Part shown: piece by piece, positions 16,386 to 26,447 of the stretch
How the letters are laid out: each line of letters starts with the position of its first letter
Position numbering within the stretch: position 1 is the stretch's first letter
Assembly: GCA_031549455.1 (NCBI GenBank)
Contig: JAVBPT010000028.1
Span: 1 to 64,000, forward strand
Length of the DNA: 64,000 bases
Source of the DNA: JAVBPT01 sp031549455
GTDB taxonomy: Bacteria > Bacillota > Clostridia > Lachnospirales > JAKSVV01
Direction: 5' to 3'
Position numbers and translations under genes: made by a program
Notes under the pieces: model-generated
Database searches by the model: none
What the model was told of the DNA's origin: nothing
What the model saw: only the letters and a program-made list of their open reading frames with translations

Positions 16386-17696
16386 TTACGAAAGCTTTTT
16401 GATGATGTCTTCTATCGAAAGAACCTCCTGGGTCCCCTCTCGCATATTTTTAAAAGTGAGTAGATTTGTGTTCATTTCGGTTTCGCCAATAATAAGCACA
16501 TACGGAATATTCTGTTTGTTGGCGTAGTTTAGGTTTTGCTTTATTCCCTTTTTATCATAAGAGATGCACACCTTCCCCCCTTTTTCTCTCAACCTTTTTA
16601 AAATATTCATCGAGTAATCCAACGCTTCTTCTCCCATGGGTATGATCAAAGCATCCACCATGGTGCGATTTTTGGGTTCCACAATCCGCATCTCCATCAG
16701 TTTATAAAATAGTCTAGACAGACCAATGGAAATGCCCACACCTGGTAATTTCTTGGTTGTATAATATTCAGCAAGATTTTCATAACGTCCGCCCGAGCAA
16801 ATACTACCAATATCTCTATGTTCATCCAGTGTGGTCTCATATACCGTTCCCGTATAGTAATCTAGTCCCCTAGCAATGGTGAGATCGATATTAAGATGAC
16901 TTTCCGGAACCCCTAAGAGCGTTGCATACCTTATAACATTTTTAAGTTCTAAAAGGCCTAGTGTAAATTGTTCGTTTTTGATCCCCAGACTCTCTAGCCT
17001 CAAAATCATTTCCTCATTTGTTCCTTTGATTAACACAAAAGAACAAATCTTTTCTACATTTTCTTTTTCAACTCTTAGCTTTTGGAGTTCTAACGCCACC
17101 GCTTCTTTTCCAATCTTGTCGATCTTATCGACAATTCTAAGAATCTCCCTCGCCTTTTCTTCCTCTAGAAGCTCTGCAAAAAAACCATTTAAAACCTTTC
17201 TATTGTTTATTCTAATCGTAAATTTTCCAAAATCAAGCTCTTTAAAAATCTTGTAGATGATACTGGGTATCTCTGCATCGTGCATGATCGATAGCTCACC
17301 ATCTCCAATAATATCAATATCCGCCTGATAGAATTCTCTAAACCGTCCTTTTTGGGGCTTTTCTCCTCTAAATGCCTTTCCGATTTGATACCTTTTAAAC
17401 GGAAAACTGAGCTGGTTAAAGTAAAGCGCAACATACTTTGCGAGGGGTACCGTAAGGTCAAAGCGAAGTGCCAGATCCGTGTCCCCCTTCTTAAAACGAT
17501 AAATTTGCTTTTCTGTTTCCCCACCCGCTTTTGCAAGAATGATTTCCTCATACTCTAATAAAGGCGTATCCAGAGGCACAAAGCCTGCCCGCTCATAGTT
17601 CTTCCTAATAGTATCATATATTCTGTTAAACTCGATTTGCTCTTCTGGTAAGAGCTCCAAAAAGCCCGGTAAGGTCTTTGGTTCGATTATCGACAT
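16386..17696 (-). CDS. hisS: Histidine-tRNA ligase
   Basis: The 436-residue class IIa synthetase charges tRNA-His. It has motif 1 around LLPEEQIEFNRIYDTIRKNY, TPLLEYEEIILAKAGGETEK, motif 2 FRGEKPQKGRFREFYQADID, the histidine A motif LDYYTGTVYE and motif 3 GVGISIGLSRLFYKLME. A C-terminal anticodon-binding domain spans about 335-425. The length is normal. It follows asnS by 9 bp with GGAGG before the ATG. Its stop codon abuts the T-box leader. Confidence 0.96.
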   Translation of the reverse strand: MSIIEPKTLPGFLELLPEEQIEFNRIYDTIRKNYERAGFVPLDTPLLEYEEIILAKAGGETEKQIYRFKKGDTDLALRFDLTVPLAKYVALYFNQLSFPFKRYQIGKAFRGEKPQKGRFREFYQADIDIIGDGELSIMHDAEIPSIIYKIFKELDFGKFTIRINNRKVLNGFFAELLEEEKAREILRIVDKIDKIGKEAVALELQKLRVEKENVEKICSFVLIKGTNEEMILRLESLGIKNEQFTLGLLELKNVIRYATLLGVPESHLNIDLTIARGLDYYTGTVYETTLDEHRDIGSICSGGRYENLAEYYTTKKLPGVGISIGLSRLFYKLMEMRIVEPKNRTMVDALIIPMGEEALDYSMNILKRLREKGGKVCISYDKKGIKQNLNYANKQNIPYVLIIGETEMNTNLLTFKNMREGTQEVLSIEDIIKKLS

Positions 17697-17705
17697 AGTC
17701 TCCTC

Positions 17706-19097
17706 CTAAAATTCCGCGTTATGCACCGTCCTTGGGAAAGGAATGACATCTCGAATGTTTGAAATGCCTGTAAGGTACATAATCATTCTTTCAAATCCAA
17801 GTCCATATCCAGCATGTTTTACAGTGCCAAATCTTCTGGTATCAAGATACCAGGAATAGTCTTCTACATTTAAGCCCAGCTCCTTGATTCGATTTATAAG
17901 TTTTTCAAGATTTTCTTCTCTTTGACTACCGCCAATGAGCTCCCCAATTCCCGGAACGAGTAAATCCATTGCGCTCACTGTCTTCCCGTCCTCGTTTTGT
18001 TTCATATAAAAAGCTTTGATTTCCTTCGGATAGTCGATGACAAAAACCGGCCTTTTAAAATGCTTTTCTGTTAGATACCGTTCATGTTCTGTTTGAAGAT
18101 CAATTCCCCAGCTTACGGGATATTTAAATTCCTCTTTTGATTCTGTCAAAATTTGAATAGCCTCCGTATAGGTCACCACGCCAAAATCCGCTTCCACAAT
18201 CTTTGTGAGCCTTTCAATTAAAGTGGTGTCGATATATTGGTTCAGAAAGTCCATCTCATCTTTTCCATTTAAAAGAATATAACTTATAACCTGTTTTACC
18301 ATTCCCTCCGCAAGACGCATGTTGTCATGGATATCAAAGAAAGCAACTTCTGGTTCAATCATCCAGAATTCGGCCGCATGTCTTGGTGTATTGGAATTTT
18401 CCGCCCTAAAAGTGGGGCCAAAGGTATAGATTTTATCAAAAGCCATTGCAAAAGTCTCCCCCTCCAGCTGCCCACTTACGGTTAGATTGGTTGGCTTGTC
18501 AAAGAAGTCTTGTTTGTAATCCACCTTTCCCTCTTTTGTCTTTGGAACATCATTCAGGTTTAGTGTGGTCACTTGAAACATCTCTCCTGCCCCCTCACAA
18601 TCACTTCCAGTGATGATTGGCGTATTAACGTACACAAATCCTTGTTTTTGAAAGTACTCATGGATTGCAAAAGCAGCCAGCGAACGAATTCGAAACACAG
18701 CTCGAAAGGTGTTGGTTCGAGGTCTAAGGTGTGCGATGGTTCTAAGATACTCTAATGTATGTCGTTTCTTTTGGAGTGGGTAGGATTCATCGCATAGTCC
18801 TGTAAGTACTACCTCCTTTGCCTTTATTTCAAAGGTTTGTTTAGAGCCTTCCGATTCAACAAGTATGCCCGAAACTTCGATCGTTGAGTTGAGTGTATAC
18901 TTTAATATCTCCTTGAAGTTCGGTAGGGATTCGTCAATCACGATCTGAATGTTCTTAAAAGAAGATCCATCATTCATCTCGATAAACCCAAAGGATTTTG
19001 AGTCTCTTAGTGTTCTGATCCAGCCGGCCAGTTGGATTTCCTTCCCAATTTGTGTTTTATATTCACTATATAACTGACTGATTTCTATTCTATTCAT
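17706..19097 (-). CDS. asnS: Asparagine-tRNA ligase
   Basis: The 463-residue class IIb synthetase charges tRNA-Asn directly. It has an N-terminal OB domain ([20 protein letters not shown]), the motif [16 protein letters not shown] typical of AsnRS, motif 2 [20 protein letters not shown] and motif 3 [15 protein letters not shown]. The absence of a GAD insertion separates it from AspRS. It heads the asnS-hisS unit with its own SigA promoter. No T-box was found in the 130 bp upstream. Confidence 0.96.
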   Translation of the reverse strand: MNRIEISQLYSEYKTQIGKEIQLAGWIRTLRDSKSFGFIEMNDGSSFKNIQIVIDESLPNFKEILKYTLNSTIEVSGILVESEGSKQTFEIKAKEVVLTGLCDESYPLQKKRHTLEYLRTIAHLRPRTNTFRAVFRIRSLAAFAIHEYFQKQGFVYVNTPIITGSDCEGAGEMFQVTTLNLNDVPKTKEGKVDYKQDFFDKPTNLTVSGQLEGETFAMAFDKIYTFGPTFRAENSNTPRHAAEFWMIEPEVAFFDIHDNMRLAEGMVKQVISYILLNGKDEMDFLNQYIDTTLIERLTKIVEADFGVVTYTEAIQILTESKEEFKYPVSWGIDLQTEHERYLTEKHFKRPVFVIDYPKEIKAFYMKQNEDGKTVSAMDLLVPGIGELIGGSQREENLEKLINRIKELGLNVEDYSWYLDTRRFGTVKHAGYGLGFERMIMYLTGISNIRDVIPFPRTVHNAEF

Positions 19098-19125
19098 CCT
19101 CTTTCCTCACATCTAATTTATTCAC

Positions 19126-19154
19126 ATAATAGCATAATTATTTATCTAGGTCAA
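19126..19154 (-). promoter_or_regulatory. SigA promoter of asnS-hisS
   Basis: TTGACC (19149-19154, minus strand), 17 bp, TATTAT (19126-19131), 28 bp before the asnS ATG. Confidence 0.8.
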
Positions 19155-19180
19155 TAAAAATCAAGCTCAAAGTTGGGTGC

Positions 19181-19211
19181 AAAAAAATAAAGATTTGAAT
19201 TGCCTCAAACC
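19181..19211 (-). terminator. Terminator after the SpoVB-like gene
   Basis: GGTTTGA and TCAAATC pair on the minus strand (19192-19211, one G-U), followed by TTTATTTTTTT. It lies just after the stop of the flippase gene and before the asnS promoter. Confidence 0.75.
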
Positions 19212-19227
19212 TTTTTCCTTCTTTATT

Positions 19228-20829
19228 TTATCTTCGGACCATTTTTTTAATCTTATCTCCATACGGCATAATCTCATAATCCTCATCTTTAATGGCTCCC
19301 GTCATGACAAGCATTGCAAAGTATACCATCACGCCAATCAAAACGGCTCCAATTGGTGGTATAATCTTCTGATAAATTGGAATGTAGGAAAGGATATAGA
19401 AGGATCCCATTGTGATCACCGCCATTACAACTGTGGATAGTATCGTTTTAGTGATCGAATCCAGGTTCATTAACCGAAACCCTGATTGCCTCTTTATAAA
19501 TATATAATTGAGTATGCAATACACCAAATAGGCCAATACCGTCGCCAGTGCAGCTCCATTGATGTTTAAAGTTTCCATTCCAACGAAGTAATAGGTTGCA
19601 ATATATTTTACAAAAACGATGATGCCAAGATTCACAATCGGTACCCAAAGCCATCTTCCACCCGCTCCTTGCAAAATAGTCGCAAAAAGTTGGCCCAAGA
19701 TAATGAAGATTAGGGAGATGCTAAGAATAACCAATGTAAAGGTTCCCACCGAATCCTTGGGATAAAGAAGTTTGATGATTGGTCCCGCAAGGATTGCAAG
19801 CCCCGTTGCAGCTGGCAGTCCCAAAAAGAGTGAAAACCGAATCCCCAAATCAATCTTTTCATGTAAATCTTTTTTATCTCCTCTTGCAATTGCATTGGAC
19901 ACCGCTGGCATAATGCTAAGGATGATCGCCATGGCAACTGTCAGTGGCATGTTGACTAGTGTGGTTGCTCTACCGCTTAAAACGCCATAAGCACTTGCTG
20001 CAAGCTCCTTGGTATACCCCAATGCACTTTGCAGTCTGGCCTGTGCCACAAAGGAATCAATCATGGATAGGATTGAGTTGATCGCCCCGCTAATTGAGAT
20101 TGGAAGCGCCACTAGCACAATCAGAAGCATAGAATTTAGTTTGCTCACTTTATTGGCATTTCCTTCGCTCTGAATCTCCCGCTTAAGCTCTGGTCTGTTT
20201 TTAAAATAGACACCTGCAAGAAAAAGGGTGGCAAGTGCTCCACCTGCAGTGGCACCAAAAGAAGCTCCACCAGCCGCTTGCCCGATTCCATAACGTAAAA
20301 GATACAGGGCAAGGCCAAGGCCCACAAGCACTCTTCCAAAAGCCTCAATCGTTTGAGAAAGCGCTGTGGGTTGCATGTTTTGCATCCCCTGGAAGTAGCC
20401 TCTAAATGCACCCATGATGGATACGAAAAAAGGGGCCAGTGCAAGGCCATAGAAGGAATAGATCACCTCATTAGACCATTTTGCCCTCTCAATAATGATC
20501 GGTGCAAAAAAGTAAAGGCAGAATGAAAAAATCAACCCCAAAATGCCAAGAATAAGAAATGCACTTTTAAAGATTTCGTGCGCCTCTTTGTACTTTCCTT
20601 GTGCCCTTTTTTCAGACACAAGCTTCGAAATCGAAGCCGGAATACCAAGATATGAAATGGATAACAGTAAAGCATAGATTGGATAAGGACTCTGATAATA
20701 GCCCATTCCTTCTGTGCCAATCCAGTTATCGAGTGGTATTCTAAATACAGCTCCTAGTATCTTGGAGATAATTCCTGCAACAGCAAGGATTGCTGCGCCC
20801 ATTACAAATTTTTCTGATGATTTACTCAT
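19228..20829 (-). CDS. spoVB: SpoVB/MurJ-like polysaccharide flippase
   Basis: The 533-residue MOP-superfamily membrane protein has about 14 predicted helices. The N-terminus KFVMGAAILAVAGIISKILG with GMGYYQSPYPIYALLLSISY, and the loop MIDSFVAQARLQ, are characteristic of the SpoVB/stage V and YtgP group. Members export lipid-linked peptidoglycan or polysaccharide units, and SpoVB is needed for the spore cortex. The gene overlaps mrnC by 8 bp and ends at a terminator. It could equally be the YtgP/MurJ housekeeping type, as the two are hard to separate by sequence alone. Confidence 0.85.
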   Translation of the reverse strand: MSKSSEKFVMGAAILAVAGIISKILGAVFRIPLDNWIGTEGMGYYQSPYPIYALLLSISYLGIPASISKLVSEKRAQGKYKEAHEIFKSAFLILGILGLIFSFCLYFFAPIIIERAKWSNEVIYSFYGLALAPFFVSIMGAFRGYFQGMQNMQPTALSQTIEAFGRVLVGLGLALYLLRYGIGQAAGGASFGATAGGALATLFLAGVYFKNRPELKREIQSEGNANKVSKLNSMLLIVLVALPISISGAINSILSMIDSFVAQARLQSALGYTKELAASAYGVLSGRATTLVNMPLTVAMAIILSIMPAVSNAIARGDKKDLHEKIDLGIRFSLFLGLPAATGLAILAGPIIKLLYPKDSVGTFTLVILSISLIFIILGQLFATILQGAGGRWLWVPIVNLGIIVFVKYIATYYFVGMETLNINGAALATVLAYLVYCILNYIFIKRQSGFRLMNLDSITKTILSTVVMAVITMGSFYILSYIPIYQKIIPPIGAVLIGVMVYFAMLVMTGAIKDEDYEIMPYGDKIKKMVRR

Positions 20830-21238
20830 GTCTCTCTTTCCCTTCTTTTAAAATAAAGGCCATGACCTCATTTAATCTTTCAAATTTCTTTGTCATAAAT
20901 AAGTATCCGATGAGCGCCTCAAGGCCTGTAGCCATTCTATATTCGCTCATCGTTGCGCTTTTGGAGCTAACCCTTCCGTGCGTATTTCTGCCCCTCTTGT
21001 AAATATTCTCCTCTTCTTCTGTAAGCATTGCCTCTAGTTTTTTAAACACATCGGCCTGATAACTCGCCCTCGCATATCTGATTGCATGATCGGTTAGACT
21101 TTTGGTGCTCCGATCCTTTTCAAGTACCAAAAAGGTGGCGATGTAGAGTTCATATACTGCATCTCCAACAAACGCCAAGCTTTCAGGACTCAACCCTTGT
21201 ATATTTATATTGACTGTATTGCTAAATAATTCTTCCAT
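20822..21238 (-). CDS. mrnC: Mini-ribonuclease III
   Basis: The 138-residue protein consists of the RNase III catalytic domain alone, without a dsRNA-binding domain. The signature LAFVGDAVYELYIATFLV holds the conserved Asp and Glu/Tyr residues. A second acidic motif occurs in MSEYRMATGLEALIGYLFM. The family matures 23S rRNA 3' and 5' ends in Firmicutes. It starts 11 nt after the hpf terminator tail and overlaps the flippase gene, so it is either read through from hpf or uses an unseen promoter. Confidence 0.92.
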   Translation of the reverse strand: MEELFSNTVNINIQGLSPESLAFVGDAVYELYIATFLVLEKDRSTKSLTDHAIRYARASYQADVFKKLEAMLTEEEENIYKRGRNTHGRVSSKSATMSEYRMATGLEALIGYLFMTKKFERLNEVMAFILKEGKERHE

Positions 21239-21249
21239 TCTAACCTTCT

Positions 21250-21279
21250 TTTAAAAGAAAAGAACTATTCGATAGTTCT
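21250..21279 (-). terminator. Terminator after hpf
   Basis: AGAACTAT (21261-21268) pairs with ATAGTTCT (21272-21279) around TCG. The minus strand continues TTTTCTTTT. It is 12 bp after the hpf stop. Confidence 0.85.
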
Positions 21280-21290
21280 CTCGGGCCTCC

Positions 21291-21818
21291 TTAATGTGCA
21301 ATAATAAGTCCGTATGTACCGTCTTTTTTTCTATATACCACTTTAAATCCGCCTGTTTTAATGTCAAAATATAAGTAGAAGTCATGTTCCAGCAGATTCA
21401 TTTGCATAATCGCTTCCTCATCCGACATTGGCTTCAATTCAAAGTTCTTTACCTTGCTGATCACCAAGTCTTCTTCTAACACACTACTTTCCTCTGACAT
21501 ATAATCGCTTTTAAATACATTATCATCTTTATGTCTGTTTTTTAATTTGCCTTTATATTTTCCAAGTTGTTTTTCTAAAATACTAATTCCTTTATCAATT
21601 GCAACATACATGTCTCTGTCTTTCACTTCTGTTCTTAAAATTGTGGACCTTATAGGGATTGTTATTTCTATGATTTGCTCTAACTTTTCTACTTTTAATG
21701 TCACATGTGCCTCAACGTCTGAACTAAAAAACTTCTCTAGTTTTTCCATTTTGTTTTCAATTTTGGCTTTTAATCCTTCTGTTAAATCCACATTCCTCCC
21801 TGTAATTCGTACGTTCAT
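21291..21818 (-). CDS. hpf: Ribosome hibernation promoting factor, long form
   Basis: The 175-residue protein joins an N-terminal YfiA/HPF domain (MNVRITGRNVDLTEGLKAKI to about 100, which binds the 30S decoding region) by a linker to a C-terminal dimerisation domain (MSDEEAIMQMNLLEHDFYLY to GTYGLIIAH). The long form drives 100S ribosome dimers in stationary phase. It is flanked by its own promoter and terminator, so it is probably monocistronic. The ATG is preceded by AGGAGGT. Confidence 0.95.
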   Translation of the reverse strand: MNVRITGRNVDLTEGLKAKIENKMEKLEKFFSSDVEAHVTLKVEKLEQIIEITIPIRSTILRTEVKDRDMYVAIDKGISILEKQLGKYKGKLKNRHKDDNVFKSDYMSEESSVLEEDLVISKVKNFELKPMSDEEAIMQMNLLEHDFYLYFDIKTGGFKVVYRKKDGTYGLIIAH

Positions 21819-21859
21819 TTCTACCTCCTAATTTTGATTAACAATCTACTAACACTTAC

Positions 21860-21887
21860 ACTATACCACACAGGATTCCAAAGTCAA
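21860..21887 (-). promoter_or_regulatory. SigA-type promoter of hpf
   Basis: TTGACT (21882-21887), 16 bp, TATAGT (21860-21865) on the minus strand, about 41 bp before the hpf ATG. No SigB/SigH-like motif was noticed. Confidence 0.7.
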
Positions 21888-21932
21888 GAAATTGGAATAG
21901 ACAATTTGTTCCAAAATTTCTTCTATTTCCGC

Positions 21933-22823
21933 TTATTTAAACAAGCCTGTGCTTAGATATTTTTCTCCTCGGTCCGGAAAGACGACCACAATGTTTCCTG
22001 ATGAAATCCTCTCTGACACTCTTTCTGCTGCGAGCATGGCTGCACCGCTACTCATCCCCACAAACATTCCCTCTTCTTTTATAATTCTCCTGGTCATCGA
22101 AAAGGCGTCCTCACTCTGAATAAGTATACTCTCATCAATTTTGCTCCGGTCATAAATCTGAGGCACAATTGCCTCTTCCATATTCTTTAAACCTTGAATA
22201 TAATGCCCTTTTTCAGGATGAGCCTCTATGACTTTAATATCCGAATTTTTCTCTTTTAAAACCATTCCAATGCCCATTATGGTGCCAGAGGTACCCAGTG
22301 CGGAAACAAAATGGGTAATTTGGCCTTCTGTATCCTGCCAAATTTCCTCTCCTGTCATCCTATAATGTGCCAGTTTATTGTACACGTTGGAAAATTGGTC
22401 AGGGTTAAAATATTTCCCCGGATGGCTTTGGACCAGTTCTTTCGTTTTTAAGATTGCTCCATCTGTTCCAAGCTTACCATCTGTTAAAATGACCTCTGCC
22501 CCAAAAGCCCGAATCATTTTTTGTCTTTCAATGGATACCGCACTACTCATCACGATCTGTACAGCATATCCTTTTACACATCCGATCATTGCAAGACCGA
22601 TTCCCGTGTTTCCAGAGGTCGCCTCAATGATGATCTTCTCTTTTGTAAGTTCTCCCGTTTTTTCTGCTTCCTCTATCATATGAAGCGCAATCCTGTCTTT
22701 AATACTCCCAGTTGGATTAAATCCCTCTACTTTTGCATAAATCGACACACTTTTTTTCACACCGATATGGTTAATCCGCACCATAGGCGTGCGACCAATC
22801 GTATCCAAAATGTTTGAATACAT
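21933..22823 (-). CDS. cysK: Cysteine synthase (O-acetylserine sulfhydrylase)
   Basis: The 296-residue fold-type II PLP enzyme makes cysteine from O-acetylserine and sulfide. The PLP-lysine motif NPTGSIKDRIA (residues 36-46), the Asn loop EATSGNTGIGLAMIG and the C-terminal phosphate-binding VGMSSGAAMLAAERV are present. The length is close to bacterial CysK/CysM. It follows the amylase terminator, with AGGAGG before the ATG. No T-box or S-box is visible, so it may be expressed by read-through or from a promoter inside the amylase gene. Confidence 0.93.
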   Translation of the reverse strand: MYSNILDTIGRTPMVRINHIGVKKSVSIYAKVEGFNPTGSIKDRIALHMIEEAEKTGELTKEKIIIEATSGNTGIGLAMIGCVKGYAVQIVMSSAVSIERQKMIRAFGAEVILTDGKLGTDGAILKTKELVQSHPGKYFNPDQFSNVYNKLAHYRMTGEEIWQDTEGQITHFVSALGTSGTIMGIGMVLKEKNSDIKVIEAHPEKGHYIQGLKNMEEAIVPQIYDRSKIDESILIQSEDAFSMTRRIIKEEGMFVGMSSGAAMLAAERVSERISSGNIVVVFPDRGEKYLSTGLFK

Positions 22824-22837
22824 TTCTCTCCTCCTGC

Positions 22838-22875
22838 AAAAATTCTCTTATAGCACATAGTATGCTAAAGAGAAT
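22838..22875 (-). terminator. Terminator after the amylase gene
   Basis: ATTCTCTT and TAGCA pair with TGCTA and AAGAGAAT (22842-22875, one bulge), followed on the minus strand by TTTTTGC. It sits between the amylase stop and the cysK ribosome site. Confidence 0.75.
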
Positions 22876-22881
22876 GTTATG

Positions 22882-24951
22882 TTAGGAAATGGCAAGAATT
22901 GTGCTTGAAAAGGGTGGTATACTGATTTTGATATTGCCATCAAAGACAACATACTCATCTGTATTTTCATAAAATCCAGAAACGTCTGTTGCAAATATTT
23001 TTTTGAGTTTGCTTTCATCTGGTATTTCCACCATCCATACCGGAATCACTAGGTCAAGTTTTGGATATTCGTTATTGTTAAATATCACAATCACCTTTTC
23101 ATTTTCATTGAACCGCGCATAAGAGAGAATATTGTAATCACCTACCAGATAGATTAAAGATCCTGTCTTTAAAGCCCTATATCTCTTATGAATCTCTATA
23201 ATTTTCTTATAGAAAGCGAGGAGTTCGTGATCCTCTCTTCCCCAAGGATAGGTTCGCCTGTTGTCTGGGTCTGTCCATCCTGTCAACCCCGCCTCATCCC
23301 CGTAGTAGATCGTTGGCGCTCCCGGCCATGTCATCTGTAAAACAGTGGCCTCCTTTAATATTCCCTTGTTCGTGTCCATGCTTGCACCGGTAGTGCCTTT
23401 TGAATAGATTCGCCCAATCGTCCGGTTGGTCCGTGTCAAAAATCGTGAATGATCGTGATTTGAAATCTGATTCATAGCCGTCTCAAGAGATTGAATCGGC
23501 ATTTGTCCTTGAAACCATTTCATGGTGTTGATGAAAATTTCTGTGCCTCCCAATAGCTCCTTTTTCTCTTTATCACTATGCTTCTCCATACCTGTGAAAT
23601 AGTAGCTCACCGGTTCCATAAAGGCCTCATAGTTCATAATGGTATCCCACTCATCTCCCCGTAACCATTCAGATGGGTTCTCGTAATGTTCTGCCAAGAT
23701 AACCGCATCTCTATTTGCTGTCTTGACTGACTTTCTAAAGTCTTTCCAAAACTGATGGTTGAATTCTTTAGAATAGCCAAGATCCGCGGCCACATCAAGT
23801 CTCCACCCATCTGCCTGATAGGGGTCTGCTATCCACTTTCTAGCCACTGACATCACATAATGATATAACTCCTCTGAGCCTTCATAATGTAGCTTAGGCA
23901 ACTCCTCATAATCCCACCATTTATCATAGGATAAGTTATAGGGCCATTTTTCCTCTCTAAATTTAAAGTAGTTCACATATGGACTGTTCTTGTCAATAAA
24001 CGCTCCATTCTCATAGCCCGCCTTTTCATAATATATCTTTTCACGATCCAACCATTTGTTAAAAGAGCCGCAATGATTAAATACACCATCTAAGATCACT
24101 TTAATGCCCAGGCTGTGAGCCTTTTGAATAAGCATTCTCAGGAGCTCATTGCTCGCCTTTAAGTTATCAAAGTTTGTAACTCTTTCAATGTACTTTTCCG
24201 ACTGGCTATTTGAAACCATGTTCGCATCTAGCACGCCCTCTTTATCACTCACAATCTTTCCAATATGTGGATCTACATATTCATAGTCTTGGGTGTCATA
24301 GCGGTGATTACTCGGAGACACAAAAATGGGATTAAAATAGACTGCTTCAACACCGAGTTCTTTTAAATACTCTAATTTATCCATCACCCCTTGTAAGTCT
24401 CCGCCATAGAACTTTGTGTTGTCTTTTACATCCGGAAGCTCATACCAATCTTTGGCCTTTTTGACATACTCATTCTTATCAATCACGGCGTTATTTATAA
24501 ATTCTTTTCCCCTATACATATATTCATCTGTTTCAACATCATTTGAAGGATCCCCGTTACAAAAGCGGTCGATAAAAATTTGGTACATCACCGCACCACG
24601 AGACCACTCCGGCACTTTAAAATCAATCACAATCTGAAAATCAAAATTGTGGTCGATTGAATTGCTAATGCCATTTCGATTATAATAAAATACAGTTCCC
24701 TCTTTGTTTTCTAATTCATAATAATAGGTCGCATTCTTTAGTACCAAAATGCTTACACCAAAAAAGTCGAACATCTTATCGTTCTTCTCTTTTTTCATCT
24801 CATACGTATTGTTGTCAAAAATAATTCTGATTTTTGTAAAGTCTTTTTTTCCAACTCTTATCTTAAATCTTACTTTTTCTTTCTTAGATGGCGCATAAGG
24901 GGTCACAAAGTTTTCTGTTTCATCTGTGAAAACAGCAAGCTTATTGATCAT
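22882..24951 (-). CDS. GH13 alpha-amylase/neopullulanase-like glycosidase
   Basis: About 689 residues. An N-terminal beta domain of CBM34 type (about 1-125) precedes the GH13 (beta/alpha)8 barrel from WSRGAVMYQIFIDRFCNGDP. Active-site regions: ILDGVFNHCG (region I), DGWRLDVAADLG with the Asp nucleophile, ILAEHYENPSEW with the acid/base Glu, and ISNHDHSRFL (region IV). There is no signal peptide, so it acts inside the cell on maltodextrins or glycogen. The start is ATG at 24949-24951, because GGGAGG lies 5 nt upstream; an upstream in-frame TTG at 24963 overlaps that site. It follows glgA by 15 bp, suggesting storage-glucan turnover. Confidence 0.88.
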   Translation of the reverse strand: MINKLAVFTDETENFVTPYAPSKKEKVRFKIRVGKKDFTKIRIIFDNNTYEMKKEKNDKMFDFFGVSILVLKNATYYYELENKEGTVFYYNRNGISNSIDHNFDFQIVIDFKVPEWSRGAVMYQIFIDRFCNGDPSNDVETDEYMYRGKEFINNAVIDKNEYVKKAKDWYELPDVKDNTKFYGGDLQGVMDKLEYLKELGVEAVYFNPIFVSPSNHRYDTQDYEYVDPHIGKIVSDKEGVLDANMVSNSQSEKYIERVTNFDNLKASNELLRMLIQKAHSLGIKVILDGVFNHCGSFNKWLDREKIYYEKAGYENGAFIDKNSPYVNYFKFREEKWPYNLSYDKWWDYEELPKLHYEGSEELYHYVMSVARKWIADPYQADGWRLDVAADLGYSKEFNHQFWKDFRKSVKTANRDAVILAEHYENPSEWLRGDEWDTIMNYEAFMEPVSYYFTGMEKHSDKEKKELLGGTEIFINTMKWFQGQMPIQSLETAMNQISNHDHSRFLTRTNRTIGRIYSKGTTGASMDTNKGILKEATVLQMTWPGAPTIYYGDEAGLTGWTDPDNRRTYPWGREDHELLAFYKKIIEIHKRYRALKTGSLIYLVGDYNILSYARFNENEKVIVIFNNNEYPKLDLVIPVWMVEIPDESKLKKIFATDVSGFYENTDEYVVFDGNIKISIPPFSSTILAIS

Positions 24952-24966
24952 ATTTCCTCCCAAGCA

Positions 24967-26436
24967 TTACGCGATTTGCCATTTTTTATTTTGGATCGTT
25001 TCATAAAGCCGAATATACTTCTTGGCTGATGAATTCCATGAATAATCTAATTTCATGATATTGGTCACAATATTTGTCCATGCACTTTTATCTGTGGTAT
25101 ATAACTGATAAGCAGCGCGTACGGCATCCATCAGTTCGGATGAGGATGCATTTCTAAACGTAAAGCCCGTAGCTTTTGCCGCTTTATTTTTATAATTAAT
25201 AACGGTATCTGCAAGTCCACCAGTAGCCCGTGCAATTGGAACTGTTCCATATCTAAAGCTAATGAGTTGGGTGAGACCGCATGGCTCAAACCTAGATGGA
25301 ATTAAGATCATATCACTTGCTGCATAAAGCTTATTTGCATACTCTTCGCTAAACATAATATGTGCCTTCACTTTGTGCGGTGCCCTAGTTTCCATATAAC
25401 TAAACATCTCTTCAATCCACCTGTCCCCTGTTCCGAGAATAACAAGCTGAATATCCATGCCAAGGAGTTCTTCTATGTTATCGCCAATCAAATCCAGTCC
25501 TTTTTGATCCGTCAAGCGGGACACGATTGAAATCAATGGGGTATTCACATTCTCAGCAAATCCAAGTTCTCTCTGTAAACTCAATTTATTATTGCTCTTT
25601 CGGTCCAGCTTCTCAATGCTATAATTCTTCCAAATGATTTCATCTGTGAATGGATTGTAAAAGTCATTATCGATTCCATTTAAGATGCCATATAACTTAT
25701 GATTTTGTTCGCGAAGAAGGCCCTCTAAATCACAGCCGTAGGTAGGCGTTTGTATTTCTCTGGCATACATTTCACTCACTGTATTCAGCTTATCGCAATA
25801 CAGGATCCCCGCCTTCATCATATTGACTTTGCCATAAAATTCTAGTTTATGACTCACAAAATAGGAATCATCAAGTTGCATCATATTCAAAAATTCTTTT
25901 CCACACCAGCCCTGAAATTTTAGATTGTGAATGGTGAACACTGTTTTTATATCCTTATAAAAATCCGTTTTACGGTATACTTCGCTAAGCATTGCACAAA
26001 TTGAACCCGTTTGCCAGTCATTACAATGCATAATATCTGGACAAAAGTCAATGATCGGAAGCATATTTAAAACAGCCTTTGAAAAAAACATAAATCGTTC
26101 GCCATCATCATCGTATCCATACATTCCGTCCCGTTCAAAGTAATAATCATTTTGAATAAAATAGTAGGTTAAAAAATTTCCCTGGTCTGTTTTCCACTTA
26201 CATTCATATAGATTGGCCGTTTGATTTCTCCAATCTAGTTGAACGTTAAATGTAAAAATTTTGGTCATCATCTTTTTGTACTCTGTTTTTATAGACTTGT
26301 ACATTGGCATCACCACTCTCATGTCATACCCATTGTCAACGATATTTTTTGGCAATGTTCCCGCGACATCTGCAAGCCCGCCAGATTTGGCAAATGGAAC
26401 CGCTTCACTTGATACCATTAAAATACGATTAATCAT
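24967..26436 (-). CDS. glgA: Glycogen synthase (ADP-glucose type)
   Basis: The 489-residue GT5 enzyme extends alpha-1,4-glucan from ADP-glucose. It has the N-terminal KSGGLADVAGTLP (KxGGL donor motif), HCNDWQTGSICAML, GILNGIDNDFYNP and VSRLTDQKGLDLI, plus the C-terminal catalytic IPSRFEPCGLTQL. The length is typical. It lies 11 bp after the DUF342 gene in a motility-regulation operon; other glg genes are not in the window. GGGGGAG precedes the ATG. Confidence 0.93.
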   Translation of the reverse strand: MINRILMVSSEAVPFAKSGGLADVAGTLPKNIVDNGYDMRVVMPMYKSIKTEYKKMMTKIFTFNVQLDWRNQTANLYECKWKTDQGNFLTYYFIQNDYYFERDGMYGYDDDGERFMFFSKAVLNMLPIIDFCPDIMHCNDWQTGSICAMLSEVYRKTDFYKDIKTVFTIHNLKFQGWCGKEFLNMMQLDDSYFVSHKLEFYGKVNMMKAGILYCDKLNTVSEMYAREIQTPTYGCDLEGLLREQNHKLYGILNGIDNDFYNPFTDEIIWKNYSIEKLDRKSNNKLSLQRELGFAENVNTPLISIVSRLTDQKGLDLIGDNIEELLGMDIQLVILGTGDRWIEEMFSYMETRAPHKVKAHIMFSEEYANKLYAASDMILIPSRFEPCGLTQLISFRYGTVPIARATGGLADTVINYKNKAAKATGFTFRNASSSELMDAVRAAYQLYTTDKSAWTNIVTNIMKLDYSWNSSAKKYIRLYETIQNKKWQIA

Positions 26437-26447
26437 ATCTCCCCCAT

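Noticed and set aside
19098..19227. T-box upstream of asnS
   Set aside because: Searched for the GGTGGNACC core and a terminator alternative; neither is present in the 130 bp leader.
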